Counted from the first letter of the stretch, positions 25,401 to 37,822 are shown. The stretch: DNA of 64,000 bases from Geosiphon pyriformis (GCA_016748015.1 JAAOMT010000760.1:568310-632309); one strand, 5' to 3'. Program-made: numbers and translations. The notes: generated from the letters alone by a model not told the origin.

Positions 25401-27089
25401 AATAAAATTATATTTGATTGTATCATAAATATTTTATATTAAAAATATAAAATTAAACCATTTATTTATAATAAGTTTAAAGTAAAATAAAAATAAAATT
25501 ATTGTTAGATTATTGTTTTTATAATAATAGATTCTCTATAATATTTTATAATTTAAGTTTTAAAAATCAAATTTTTTACTATATTGTAAATACAACCAGC
25601 CTTATATTACAATTATGTAATTACAACAGGTTTAATTAAAATCATTCAATAGATATATTCAAAAATTTAAAAGTTTCATTAATATTTATATCAAAAAATC
25701 AAGAATATCAGTTCAGTTATTTAAAGATGATCAGCTGAGAGAGACGCATGATTAAGCAAGTTACAAAGCCAATGAAAATGTCAATTTTATCGGTAGCCAA
25801 ATTCTGTCAAGCAGACCCATTCACAAGCATCTTTATTTTTGGGATTAATGCTTCAATATTTGATCTTTAAATGATACTAAAGAAACTTACCTATCTTTAA
25901 CCAGCGAGGAAGGACTGAAACTCTGTTGAATTATGATGAAGGTGCCTTTTACCTGAAAAAATATCAAATTATTAGAATCATGGAATATCCAAACCCTATT
26001 TGGTTATAGCACGAAAATATTAATTTTTGAAAGTTAAAAAACTACCAAGTTCTGAAATCCAAAGGGATAATTGAAAATTTTCTCTGTTAAAATTAATCTT
26101 CAATTCACTGGGTGACAATTCCCATCACTCACCAATCAATCTTTATGCACTTTCAAGCAACCGAGGGTTGGTAAATGGATGGCTGTGCATACGCTCGTCT
26201 CAATGAATGAGTGTTCAAGACAGACTCGATAAAGAAAAATCGATGCGAATTTCCACGGAGATACGATGAAGGGAAATCATGTGGAGGAATAAAAGATAAG
26301 GGAAGGGAAAAAACAAATGCGAAGAGATTAGACTAATTTTTTCCATCATTGTTAAACGGCTCATATATATTAACAGATATTTTCAAAGCAACCAATACAC
26401 TAAGTAATGCTTTTTTGTCACAATGTTTAGTCGAAACAAGACAAGAAAAAGCTTTACGACTTGATACTTATGCAATTTACAGTGAACAACATGCCTCTTC
26501 ATTGCACCATAAAAAATGGAAGGCTTGGATGAAACTAGTACAGTACGCGTCATGGGGATTCTTTATTTTTTCTAGTAAATCATATGAAGTCGTCGAATGC
26601 TGCTAGAAAAGTCCAGAAGCTTTGAAAATCATGTACAATATTGGAATCGAAAAAAAATCGGCACAAATAAAAAGCGAAAATTTCGTAAAGACCCATTTTT
26701 TCCCTGTATATCTTCGTTGTTTCTTTAGTTTGACAAGCACTGCCGACACGAACCAAAGAAAACGATTCCTCTCTCTCAAGGGGAAATGTAAAAAAAAATT
26801 ATGAAAAAAGGAGAAAGATGATAATAAACACATAAAGGTCGATATATTAATTAAGAAAGTCCTACGATTATTTTGGTAAGAGCTGGTAGCCGGTTCACTT
26901 GATGGTATTTCTCTCATAGCCATTGAAAAAAGATATTGTCATTTTGCTTAAGTAGATGATGGTGAGCCTGATTCATGATGGAATGATAGCGTGAAATTTT
27001 GGAGTGTGTCATAATCATATTTTTAAATAAGAGACTTGAGTAAAAATCTCCACGGCTACTGAATATATAATTTAAAAGGATCATTCTCA
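22406..27089. other. Long AT-rich spacer
   Basis: About 4.7 kb without an intact gene. The 22870-23230 stretch may hold a transposase relic (listed separately). From 23240 to 25720 the sequence is almost pure A/T runs. From about 25730 to 27089 base composition becomes less extreme; this is the downstream flank of the bHLH gene, and the short frames there (plus 26349-26606, minus 26603-26923) show no family resemblance. Confidence 0.45.
22870..23230 (+). pseudogene. Possible transposase relic (hAT-like?)
   Basis: Plus-strand snippets in two frames (KHDFWDHLHLFKNVL; then a 65-aa frame with SYSPIYMVLYMAGLNHYPRL, and later DESQTRRLSQIYFGK) recall the helical region of hAT-type transposases, but no catalytic motif is visible and the match is from general impression only. 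It could equally be an unrelated degraded gene. Confidence 0.25.
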
Positions 27090-28628
27090 TCAACACAACA
27101 GTTGTTGAACAGTCATTCTACGTGTTGGTGTCTCTTCTAGATGTTCCTCCATATCATTGAGACTATTATTGCATTCTTGCCAATTTTGCTGTTCCTCTTC
27201 AGACATCACAATATCAGTCATTTGACAGTCCTGAGCTGTTTGTGTCTCTATGTCACGAGTTTTCATGTTAATTTGCGCAGAACTTATTAGATGTTCATTA
27301 TTTTTAGAAGTTGCAGCAAATTTGAAGGGAGAAGAGGACAAACTCAAATTGAGTTCGTTGTTCTTTAATTGATTTGCAATAAGTGACGTAGATGAGAATT
27401 TATCTGCTCTTAGGGTCGTTGTGTTGCTTGATGATAATATTGAGAGTTGACGTGATTCGATTGGTTCAGAATTATTCGATTCTTCGTTGATAGTCGTATC
27501 TGAACCTCGTTGTTCGTCGCTCTCCGCATCACCAACATGTTGAGTCGACATCATGCTTGAAGACGATGATACGGATCCTCGCTTTCTTGGATAATCTTCG
27601 TCATTTGTTTCGCGTCCTTGCAATGAATGTGAGGAGGCATTTGATCGTGAAGGAATTTCATATCGATCAAATTTCGATTTTTTGACGGTTTTACGTTCTC
27701 CCATATTGCAATCGTCGTCATTTTGGGAATCTTGAGAATTGGACCTTTCACGTCGATCCCTCATCTCAGCGACCTTACCCTGCAAATACTCAATATAATC
27801 GATGGCACTCTGTAGAATATTCAATTTGTGTAAATGATCTTGGTCGGCGCAACTCGGGATCAAATCTTTGAGTTGCATAATTTTGTCATTTATGCGTTCA
27901 CGTCGTCTTCGCTCAATTGCTGAATGTGAAACTTTACGAGCTAATTCACGCTCATCAGCCGTGGAACGTGATTTTTCTACTGCCGCAGTAGCCGCAGCTG
28001 ATGATGAGCCACAAGATGGTGGCTGATGTGGCAATCCTGCATGAATTATTGAGATGTGATGTTGCATTATTGGGCGATTACTATTGGAAGACGAGCTGAC
28101 AGCAACAGGAGGATCTCCAACGAGAGGAAAGGAAAAGATAGCTGCAGATGGACCGATGGGTTGTTTTGGAAGAATCCTTTCATACCGTGTTGAAGATATG
28201 TTCGTTGAGTTGCTGTTGGCAAGGGTGGCTTGCGTATGAGTTGGAGATGGTGGAAGTCGTAATTGCTGTTGCTGTTGTTGAGAGTGAATAACGTGATTTA
28301 AAGATTGAAGAGGAGGGGGTAACTTGAAAACTGATTGTCCAGCTCCATATTCATGCTGTGATGGGTTTGAAAAAGGGGATACTGGTGGTGTTTCAAACGG
28401 TGGTAACATCATACCACCAGAACCAGGGATCTGAGGTGTCATTGGGTTTGCTAGCGGTGAACTTGTTGGAGAAATCGGCATTATAGATGCTGTTGCGAGT
28501 TGTTGCGGCGCTATCCTCAAGTTAAATCCAGACGAAGAAGGTGGTGCTGGAACTATAGGGCGAAACATTGAAAGGTTTGGTGTCGATTGAGAATTCGAAA
28601 TCGCCGACTGGTGTTTTCGTTGTTGCAT
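27090..28628 (-). CDS. bHLH transcription factor
   Basis: A single-exon frame gives 512 aa from the ATG at 28628; the frame is open further upstream to 28730, but only from a GTG codon. Residues about 233-284 form a basic helix-loop-helix domain: the basic region HSAIERRRRERIN, then helix 1 (DKIMQLKDLIP), a loop and helix 2 (HKLNILQSAIDYIEYL). The basic region has His, Glu and Arg at the positions that in class B bHLH proteins read the E-box CACGTG. The rest is low complexity: Pro/Ser/Gln-rich N-terminal half (a run of six Gln at about residue 117), Ser/Asn-rich acidic C-terminal half, ending MTVQQLLC. It should be a nuclear regulator; targets are unknown. No leucine zipper of clear heptad pattern follows helix 2. 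Confidence 0.9.
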   Translation of the reverse strand: MQQRKHQSAISNSQSTPNLSMFRPIVPAPPSSSGFNLRIAPQQLATASIMPISPTSSPLANPMTPQIPGSGGMMLPPFETPPVSPFSNPSQHEYGAGQSVFKLPPPLQSLNHVIHSQQQQQQLRLPPSPTHTQATLANSNSTNISSTRYERILPKQPIGPSAAIFSFPLVGDPPVAVSSSSNSNRPIMQHHISIIHAGLPHQPPSCGSSSAAATAAVEKSRSTADERELARKVSHSAIERRRRERINDKIMQLKDLIPSCADQDHLHKLNILQSAIDYIEYLQGKVAEMRDRRERSNSQDSQNDDDCNMGERKTVKKSKFDRYEIPSRSNASSHSLQGRETNDEDYPRKRGSVSSSSSMMSTQHVGDAESDEQRGSDTTINEESNNSEPIESRQLSILSSSNTTTLRADKFSSTSLIANQLKNNELNLSLSSSPFKFAATSKNNEHLISSAQINMKTRDIETQTAQDCQMTDIVMSEEEQQNWQECNNSLNDMEEHLEETPTRRMTVQQLLC

Positions 28629-31600
28629 CTTGTATTCGTAAATAGGGCGTAAAAACTTATCGAATGAATGATTCGTTTTTGCCGAATGTTTCGGTATATT
28701 TATATTGCAAAATATGTTTATGTGTGACACGTCAAATGATAGGGGGTTTTCGTTTAAATAGGTAGCAGGACAATTTCAAAAATTCTCAAGCTCTAAAAAA
28801 AAAGAGGGAAAGTCGTTAAGAATAGGGTTTAAAATTGAGGAGAGGTAAAATTATACTTGGGTTGGTGTAAGCTTGAATATATGCGTTTTGACTAAAAAAT
28901 TTAGTTTTCGTCATAATTTTAAAATATGATATATACTTAATAGTAGGTTTATTTGCATTGAACGCGTAAACAGATATGCAAACTTTAATTAGTGGTCTTC
29001 AAGTTTTCATGGACTCAACAGGTGTATAATCAATGAAAAGTAGGTATATGGTATTGCTTCAAAGAAGAGTTTCAATTTAAAAAAGATAATGCATTGGTAT
29101 TTAGGATAAAAATCGAGACCAAATTATCCAGCAATTGGCGGCATACTAAACGAGATGAGATAAAATTTGAAAATCGAAAACCCTAATCCCCTGATTGCGA
29201 ATAGAATCGGCCAATACTTTTGAAGCGTGGACGAGGTTATATGAATTGATTGGTCGACGCAAGACGTCATTGTTCAAACGCTGATCAGTGCTAAAAAAAG
29301 TTGTATGACTTTTTAGTGGCAGATCTAGCATCAGAATGGGTTTTCACGAGCTGCAAACAAATAAAGATGATCAATCTTGTCTGGAAAAACGATCCCATCC
29401 AGGAAAAGAGCAAAATGTGTCAAGGAAGAGGCATGATGGTCAATTTTTGTGCATCGATTCGCTAACATGTCATTAAATGAAGCACGTGTGTTTCTGATTG
29501 GATGTTGAATGAGTCGGGAGTCGGTTTCTAAATTTCCAAAAGCAAAAGGAGAGCTTTGTTGAACCATATATGATCCGATTTGGAAATGGGGTGGTTGGCA
29601 TGTGAGACGTTAAAAATTCCCATTGGGCACGAAAGGATAGAATATTTGAGTAATAAATCGCTGTGTATAAATATTTCCGTTAAAATCGGGAGTATTGCAA
29701 GCTGTGAAAAAGGGTTTTGTGAAATTGTTGACGGTTTGTAGAGCTTTTGGCTTAGTTTCTTTTCAAGATCTGCCCAAATGTTTGTCCCACTTTGGCAGTT
29801 TGTTACAGATTGAACATGGGAATACGAAATGTCGTAATCTTGAGTCTTGTCGCTGGAAAATGATTTTATGAGAGATACAGATAAAGATAATGGATCAAGG
29901 ACAAAAGAATAAATTTTTTCCTTCAACAGAAAACACGAACACTGAATTATGAGAGTGGTCACAGCCTTTTTGGGTATGGATCGTTCTTGGGGACTCTTTT
30001 AATGATGAAATTTTTTTTAGAAAGTTGAATACTGGTTATCAATCAAAATTTAATAATTATTACACGATGAAGTTTAGATATAGGAAGTTTAGATATAGGA
30101 AGTTTAGATGGAAAAATACTGTTAATATTATCTGTTGACGGATTGTAACACACGCTATTCTGCTTCCCTATTATTTTAAGGTGTCACATACCGTCATTGA
30201 CAAATACTTATCCCAAAGCTAAAATTTTTGGTTAACAGATCTGATTCCGAATTTTCACACAACGGTCCTCTGGAGTTTTGGCCCGGAAGAAATAGGTTTC
30301 TGGAGCAAGATTTACAAGGGAAATCTTGAACTGATCGGCATCGTGTTCACGTCTAAAGTTTTTATTCGTTGGATCATCTATATTATGAATAATTTTTTCT
30401 AAGAAATGTCAGGGAGCCAAAAGTTTTTACAAGGTAAAAATTTCGGCGATAGAATTTTACTTTATAGTGACGTTAATTTATTCCACTAATAAACTTTGCC
30501 AGTGCCACCAGAAAAATATTTACCTCTTATAAAATGGATGACTTTGGCACGAGAAGTCAAATTTTGGTAAACCAACATGTGTGTTGCACACTGTTGCATT
30601 ATGAAGGACAAAGAATTTTGACTTTAACAAGTGTGGTTTTACCTAAGCATATGCATCTTTAAATGTTTTCTTTCGATGCATACAATCAATGAAACAAGGG
30701 ACTTTATAGTAAAATATTTACAAACTAAGAAAAATTTCATATCTGAATTTGACTATTATATAAAATACACGGAATTATTAAGAGTTTAAATGGATTGTGA
30801 AAATTATAAAATTCCAAACGGTAATAAATTTTTAAATTTTTGTAAAAATCTAAAATCACCAGAAAAATTGAGATTAGATTTTCATAATTTGCAGACAAAA
30901 AATGTTTTTTAAAATTTTATAAAATTTACAAAATTGGTTTATGAAGTTTAAAAATTAAATTATTTTTTTATAATTCAAAGTCTCTAAACAAAATACCTGA
31001 CTGAATAAAATACTTTAAGGGAAAAAATAAGACTTTTAGACTCTGTACAAAAATTTTAAAAAAATATCGTTTTTAAAGTTAATACTTTCCTAGTAAAAAA
31101 ATAAAAGTTTATTTTTTAATGTTTTTATTTTATATTTTTGCAAGATTAAAAGGTCAATCAAAGTTATCTTTAGTGAAATAAAATTGTGATGAATCATGTA
31201 TTATAAAATATTATGGTTATGCTAAAAGCCTTTAATTAAAGAAGTAATGTGAAAAGACTTTGAAGTATAGTTAATACAAAAAATGACATTTAATTATTTC
31301 AATTAATTTTTTATTATTTTTAATTTCAATTTTTTGGTATAAATAAAACTATTGATAAAATTAAATTTGAAAGTTATTTTTAAATGTCAATTGCTTGGTT
31401 AATGTTGGATTTAATAAAATAACAACATTTATTTCTTAAATTAAAGAAAAAATTTTAAAACAAAGGTTATTATACAATAAATTCAAATAAGTTCATTAAA
31501 AAATGATTTTTTATATAAAACTTGTAAATTAAATTTTAATGTATAAAACAATTATATTAGTCTTATTATAGTCCAAATCTTAATCCAATCAAAAGTTTGT

Positions 31601-31827
31601 AAAGAAAAAAGTAGTCGCCTAGAACTTATTTAAATAAAGTTTTCTAGTTATATTGAAAATAGTAATAAGGAATTCAAATTATTTAGCTAGTGAGATGGTA
31701 ACGCAACTCAATCTACCCAAATTTTTGGTTAATTTGGGAAACTTTTATTGTATTTTATAGCAATTGGTACTTGAGAAATCCACATATTTTGATCAAAATG
31801 GAGTCACTTTCCAGAACGGGATAAATT
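28629..31827. other. bHLH upstream region and spacer
   Basis: From 28629 to about 30600 the sequence is less AT-rich than true spacers, with open but unrecognisable minus-strand frames (29331-29567, 29528-29962); this fits a long 5' UTR or promoter of the bHLH gene. A CACGTG E-box, the sequence class its own product should bind, lies at 29483-29488. A 15-bp unit (GAAGTTTAGATATAG) is repeated three times at 30068-30111. From 30700 to 31827 it is plain A/T-rich sequence. Confidence 0.45.
30068..30111 (+). repeat. Tandem repeat, 15-bp unit, about 3 copies
   Basis: GAAGTTTAGATATAG is repeated head to tail, with the last copy incomplete (GAAGTTTAGATG). Low copy number; probably neutral. Confidence 0.85.
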
Positions 31828-33353
31828 TTAGCCTTCGAACTTATAAAAATCTTCAGTTTGGTAAAATTTATCCGTACAACTTCCAAATTTTGTTCCAAAA
31901 TAGATAAATTTTTGGGGATTTTGATTGTTTTCATCATCAATGGTACCGAGATTACATTCCTAAAAAACGATTCCAAATAAGAAAGTTTTAAAAGAAATCG
32001 AATAATCAAATGTGGTGTTCTTTCAAAATTACTTGATTTTCCCCACGTGAACTTGATCGATGGGTTGAGATGGGACACTCATAAATTATACCATTATCAG
32101 GCTTCCACTCCTCATTTGAGCAATCACAACTAAGTCCTGATATCCAAATTTCTCTTTCATGATGCCTTAAATTAGGTTGAGAAAGAAATTCTCTCGAAAG
32201 CCAACTATTAGAATGTGTCACTCGATATAATGGGAGTAATTTTTCAGATCGATCCTTTTGGAAAGTTTTTTCCACCATTTCAGCAAATAATTGGTTACCA
32301 ATCCGAGGTGAGTCAAATGTCACAATGTAGATTTTTGAAACATTTATTGGCCATTTTTCTTGTAATTCATTTAAAACAGCTGCTTTGAAATAAATTGCTG
32401 CTAATAAAGCGTATGCTATGAATTTATCAAAACTTAGTATCAGAGGCAGTTTTTATTGGAAAAAAGTGGACAATGAAATCCCAATTGAAAACATCATAAT
32501 AAATTACCACCACCGATTTCATGCCCAGTGAAGTAAAACCTCATAAATTGAACCGTTGAAATAGGTTCGCTTTCCAATATAGAGTGAATTTTCTTTAAAA
32601 TTTGAGGCATCATTTTCTTTACATCAGAATTCCAAGCTGAATCAACATTACAAGCTTGATGAAGTATGAAATTACGTTTCATCTGAGTAAAACTTATTGG
32701 CCTGTTTTGCCAATCTTGTCGCGAGAGTTTTCGCCCTTTGAAATATACAATCAAATCACTACCGAATAAAACTCTTCCTCGTACTACATCAGCTATTAAA
32801 GAACGAAAACTATTTAATTCGGACCAAATATTGTAAATTTAGAATAAATTTATTGAATAAAGAAATTTATTGAATAAAGAAATTTATTACCTTTTATCCC
32901 ACTTTCTTCAACCATATTTCCAATTTTATTAGATTGTCGGCAATATCCCAAATTTGCGTAGAAAGTCATTGCTTTAAGATAACGCAAAACCTGTAGATCT
33001 GTCAGTTGTTTTCTTTTGAAAGAATTTCGTTTCTGAATCAGTTGTGTTGGAGCTTTATTTTTTGTAGTTCTAAAAATGTTATTGTTGTGGATTAAATCTT
33101 GTCTCTTGATCACAAGATTGGAAATATCGTCCAAAGATGAAATTTTTATTTTTGAATTTTCCCGATTGATTAAAAAATTTCTTGGATAGTCTTTTATCCA
33201 TGGAATAAAACTCTTGTCATTATTTATTGATTTCAGCCTTTCGAAATTTGAAAAAACTTTTATAAAATATTGGGTTAATGTTTTTGGTAAGGAACTGAGA
33301 TACAAGAATAAAAAGAATATTCCGAAAAATATATTTTTAATAAATTTCATCAT
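31828..33353 (-). CDS. Class 3 lipase-like protein lacking the whole catalytic triad (copy 2)
   Basis: Four minus-strand exons (33353-32891, 32792-32508, 32415-32033, 31959-31828) give 420 aa in unbroken frame. The N-terminus (FIKNIFFGIFFLFLYLSSL) is a signal peptide or anchor. Conserved family segments are MTFYANLGYC, DLIVYFKGRKLS, FTGHEIGGAYALLAAIYF, VTFDSPRIGN, YRVTHSNSWL and a C-terminal IYFGTKFGSC. Compared with the lipase consensus, the nucleophile elbow has Glu instead of Ser (residue 246). The Asp position is Ser (about 320; copy 1 keeps D338), and the His position aligns with Gln (about 393; copy 1 keeps H422). Exon phases match those of copy 1 at 15098-16618. The frame is intact over four exons despite the loss of all catalytic residues, so it is probably an expressed non-enzymatic relative rather than random decay; this is inference. 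Confidence 0.87.
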
Positions 33354-33835
33354 TGATTCTCGGCGTTCACTTTGCCGAAAAATGAGTCCAAAAATAAATT
33401 CCTTATTTTAAGGAGACAGATGAGCGATGAAGATGGTGAAAAAAATTTTTTCTCCTATTCCTTGTAAAAGAAAGAGTTGTCCGACAAATATTTAGTTGGG
33501 GCCACCATTTATTTGTGAGCATCATGATAATGGTTTTCGATTGATGATTTACATGTACATCTAGTTTTTATGTGAATTTTTATATTAAATAAAAGAAAAT
33601 AAATAAAATATAGGATGAATCTAGTTGTAACAACCTGTTACATGAAACAACCTCGAAAATAGCTTCAATTAGGATCGGAAATTTTATTAAATTTTAAAAA
33701 AATAACATGTAATAATGATGTGTATTATTTATTTTTATTGGACAAATTAAAGTTGAATCATTAATTTCACTAGAAATAAATGCAATTTTTAGTTATTGCA
33801 AAGTAAAAAATAAACAAATAATTGACTAAATCTTA

Positions 33836-35512
33836 CCTAATTTTGACATCTTGCACTATTGTGTCCTGAAAGACCACATCTACTACAAGTGTATTTTGTA
33901 CGTGGTTTTCCTTTTTTTTTCAATAGCAGACTTATAACATTTGGTTTCTGGGCATCCTTTACGTTGTGATACTAATGGATTTTCAACTTGCTCAAGCTTA
34001 TTTTCTTTATTGACATCATCAACTTGATTGTTCTCCAGGACTTGGTCTTGATTTTGAAGTGTAGGCACCACTTTTTTATGTTGGCCAATAAATTGCCTTA
34101 ACCATATTATCATCTCACTATGATTGTTATGTTCAATAGCAAGCTGAGCAGTCTGTCATGCGAGTTCTCACACTTCACCATATTTTTGTTTCCTCTGTGC
34201 TGCAAGGCATAAAACATTGATAATGGTCTTAGGTACAGTTAAAAGATTTGGGATTACTATTTTGTCGGAAGAATTTTTTGCAGCCTCTTGATTTGTGAAG
34301 CAAAAAGCTTCAGTGACTAAATTATTGTCTCTTTTTTCATTAATATACCATCACGAGAATATCATTTGAATGTAAAACCCTGCAATTTTTGAATGTAGCA
34401 TCACTTGAAAATAATGGCGACAAACAATACCACAAAATATACTAGACAAGCATGAACAAAAAACAGAATCAACAATTATAATAAAATGTAAATGCTTGCT
34501 GTTTTTTGGATGTAGATTTGTAATCTTTCACACTTCTTTGATGTTTTTTTTATTGACTTTAGCAACTATTGATTTCATAAGATTTGTTTTACATCATACA
34601 GATTCTCAATGAAATCACTCATTATATCAGGACTGGAATCCTAAATATCAAAATGTTGTTAGATAAATGACTTGAAAAAGTACATTAGGAAATAAATTCC
34701 TTTACTTTATTATAAGTATTGATATTAAATGATAATTGACTTGCGATAAAGTATAGGTATTGTGTCATTTCTAAATGTTCTATAGATAAGATATGAAGTG
34801 TGAGATATTAAGTTATTTATTTGTCAACCTCAGAAAAGAAATCCTGGCCAACTGACATAATTTTCATATAAGATAAAAGTGTATAATATTCAAAAAAACG
34901 ATTTTATTTTACCTTATTTTCAAGTTTTGTGTTTAATGCACTAGCAAGATCACACAAACTGCCATTTACTGAAAGCATGCATTTAATAATATTGTTAAGA
35001 CCTTAAACACGAGAGGTAGTTTGAGTTCTTACAGTAAATATTTTTAATGTGAATGCACAGGTCCATGCTTGTTAGCTGGGATAAAAAGCTCTTATTAGGT
35101 AATCTTTAGCATTAATAAATGTTTCAATAAGTTATAATTATTATTCATAGAAATTTTGTTTACATAAACTATTGTGACATAGAAAAAAATTGTGAACAAA
35201 GCTTTTATATTAATTGTAAAGCTTTAACTTGAGATTTTTTGGTAAGTTTTCATTAATATAAAAAATACAATGAATTTGGTAAGTTGTTTTATATACTTGA
35301 ACAATTTTTGCATCTGCTACAGGATTAATATTAGTAATAAACATTAATGGTTCTGTCATTGTTGCTTTTTTTGTGCATTTTAGAATCTATTTATATAATT
35401 TGGCAGTTTCATTTGATACAAGAGCTTGTACAATGAAATAAGATCTTGTATTATTGTCTACAATAAAAAAAAAGTGGCATTTAATAGCAGTTGGTTTTTG
35501 CTGTATTGTCAT
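33836..35512 (-). pseudogene. Decayed MULE transposase with SWIM finger and zinc knuckle
   Basis: Minus-strand reading through many stops and frame changes gives a whole MULE-type transposase series. In order: DNTAKTNCY; VDNNTRSYFIVQALVSNETA; CTKKATMTEPLMFITN; HINENLPKNLKLKLYN (frame jumps); AKDYLIRALYPS.QQAWTCAFT; TTSRVxGLNNIIKCMLS. After these come a SWIM-type zinc finger (CSCLSSIFCGIVCRHYFQ) and a C-terminal CCHC zinc knuckle (YTCSRCGLSGHNSARCQN). The knuckle is separated from the upstream frame by an A9 run at about 33913, a likely slippage indel. The protein cannot be made from this copy. Mobility would need an active relative elsewhere. Confidence 0.85.
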
Positions 35513-36749
35513 TTAAAAAAATATTATAATACTTTAATTAAAAAACAATTTGTATAAAAGACATTCAAAATACATAAATAAGCCAATTTTCATTAATTTC
35601 AAACTCTATAATCTATTTGAAATTATTTGATTTGCAATTCATAAAAATTATTAACAAGTAGAATGTATTATGTTTTTTATTATTAAAAATTTTAAATTTT
35701 TATATTGCATTTATAAGATTACAATTGAGAATAAATGCTGTTAAAAATTTTATTTTTAATAATTTTTTTTGAGTGGTAATTAATAAATTTACATATTTCA
35801 TAAAAAATCAAATCTTCTAAAGAATATCATTTGAAATTTTTCAATATGTTAAACCATAATTTTTAGTATTAAAATATAATAAATAATTGTATGTATTATT
35901 AAGAATGATAAAAGTTATTTTGCATAAGTTTTTAGTGCAATTAATATTGGTATACCAACTATATTTTTGACATTTTGATTTGATGTTTTAATGATTTTAA
36001 ATGTTAATTTTTTTTGGTTTATATTAGCTATTAAATTTACATTCAAAAGTGTGATGTTTAATACTGCTATTTAGATGTTATTTTAATTTTTTTTGGATAA
36101 CTCCAAATTCTTGTTGTTTACTATAGATTTTTATAATTACATCAATATTTTCTAATGTTTCAAAAACATAACTAATGCAAAGTCTTATAGCTAAATAAAT
36201 ATAAAAAAATCTGATGTTAAATATAACTAAAATTATAATTAATAATCTTACTTTCATTTAAAGATACTTGGTTACTTAATTGGAATAAGTCTTTATTAAT
36301 GTAATTCTAAAATTGATTGATTAGCTCTATATTAAAAATAAGTTTTAAATTAAGATAAAAATAACTTTAGTTTTTTAACACATAGTTTTTTACTAAACAT
36401 TATTACAAATAATTATTTGAGTGGTTAAAATAAATAACAAATCTGTAACTGGTATTTAATAGCTAATACAGTTGATAATTTTAAAGGTTTTAATTGTCTA
36501 AAGGTTTTAGTTACCTAAAAGTTTTGGTTAAGTTTTTTGTATAATAGACAGAGATTCAATGGTTGTGTTAATAGCCTTTTAGAATTGCAATTTTGTCAAA
36601 TTTTTTTCTTTAGCATAATAGCCAGTTTATTTTGGCAGTTATGTTCTTCTGATAAGCTATTTGTAAATTCTTTTAAACTCTATATTCTTTCTTTGAGATT
36701 TTTTACCAGACTATTTTTAATTAGTTAGTAAATCAACAAACAACAAAGA

Positions 36750-36780
<31 letters not shown>

Positions 36781-37693
36781 TTAATATTCTGTCAATAGCC
36801 ATAATTAAGAGCTCTTGTTCCAGTGTGGTTAAGTGTTGACTTTTATCAACATAGAATGTTGATAGAACAGAGATAATTTGATATTTTTTAATTAAACAAT
36901 AATAATATGGATTTAATTAGTAATAAATAATTTATTGATATGTGATATAGATTTGAACTGCTTTTAACTGGGTGTTCTTATTATGAATTCTAGTTTGAAG
37001 ATTCTGTCTTTTTTGCTTCTAACATTTTTGCTATATATACATAATTAATGTTCTATGAAATCTTACATATTCATAAGCAATATGCTATAGTTTTTTGAGC
37101 AATACTCACATTGTTAAATAATATGCTCTAATTTACTAACATTGTTTATATTGTTAAATGATGTGCTCTAATCTACTAATATTGCACACATTGCTGAACA
37201 ATATATTATAATTTACTAACATTGTTTACATTGCCAAGCAATATACTATAATTCATTAACAATGTGCTTATGTGCTCAATACTTTTTTTTTATTGGTCTA
37301 TTTTTCTACTATTTCTCTTGTGTTCTTTTCTATAAGTAACAACATATATATATATTCTTTTTTAAAGACAAACTGGTTATTTTTTTGTTTTGTGTTTACA
37401 TTAAAATATTAATTTTAATATGATACATAACATATAGAGTATTATATTTAAAATTACCAATATATTATTAATTATAGTACTAGTTAATATATTTAAGTAA
37501 ATATTATTTAGAATAGTTTAAAGAGTCAAACTTTAAATAATCTGTTGTCTTTAACACTTTAGAATCTATAATTCATATTTGGTACACAAATTTTTATGCT
37601 TACATTTATAATATACAAGTTTTTTTTGTAACTTAAGCACTGTTTAAAACTAATAAAAATGATTAATATTATATAATTCAAAACAGATTGAGA

Positions 37694-37731
37694 CGTCGAT
37701 CACTGCGCCATATATGGCGCAGTGATCGACG
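37694..37731. repeat. 38-bp perfect palindrome
   Basis: Two 19-base arms (CGTCGATCACTGCGCCATA and its exact complement) meet with no spacer, centred between 37712 and 37713. It is far more GC-rich than its surroundings. It lies about 90 bp inside the right end of the MULE. Two CACGTG motifs follow at about 37745 and 37765. Confidence 0.95.
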
Positions 37732-37822
37732 AAACAAATAAAGTCACGTGTTATAATATTAAATCACGTGCTTTTCCGAGGTTGTTACAACTTTTTTTTT
37801 GTAACAGATTGTTACAAATCTA

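Larger units (their letters stand above)
33618..37822 (-). mobile_element. MULE (Mutator-like) DNA transposon
   Basis: A roughly 4.2-kb element. The left end reads inward TTGTAACAACCTGTTACA and then ACAACCTCGAAAATAG (33625-33662). The right end, on the opposite strand from 37817, reads TTGTAACAATCTGTTACA, a short insertion, then ACAACCTCGGAAAAG (to about 37772). Both ends are flanked by AATCTA (33618-33623 and 37817-37822), a possible remnant of the target-site duplication, though MULEs usually make longer ones. Inside are a decayed minus-strand transposase and, near the right end, a 38-bp palindrome. The region 35550-37690 between them is A/T-rich and not readable as protein. Confidence 0.75.

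Noticed and set aside
26349-26606. 85-aa plus-strand frame downstream of the bHLH gene
   Set aside because: No ATG-proximal signal, domain or splice partner; lies in the likely 3' flank of the bHLH gene.
28629-28730. Upstream extension of the bHLH frame by 34 residues
   Set aside because: It opens only from a GTG codon; the first ATG is at 28628 and the extra residues look like untranslated leader.
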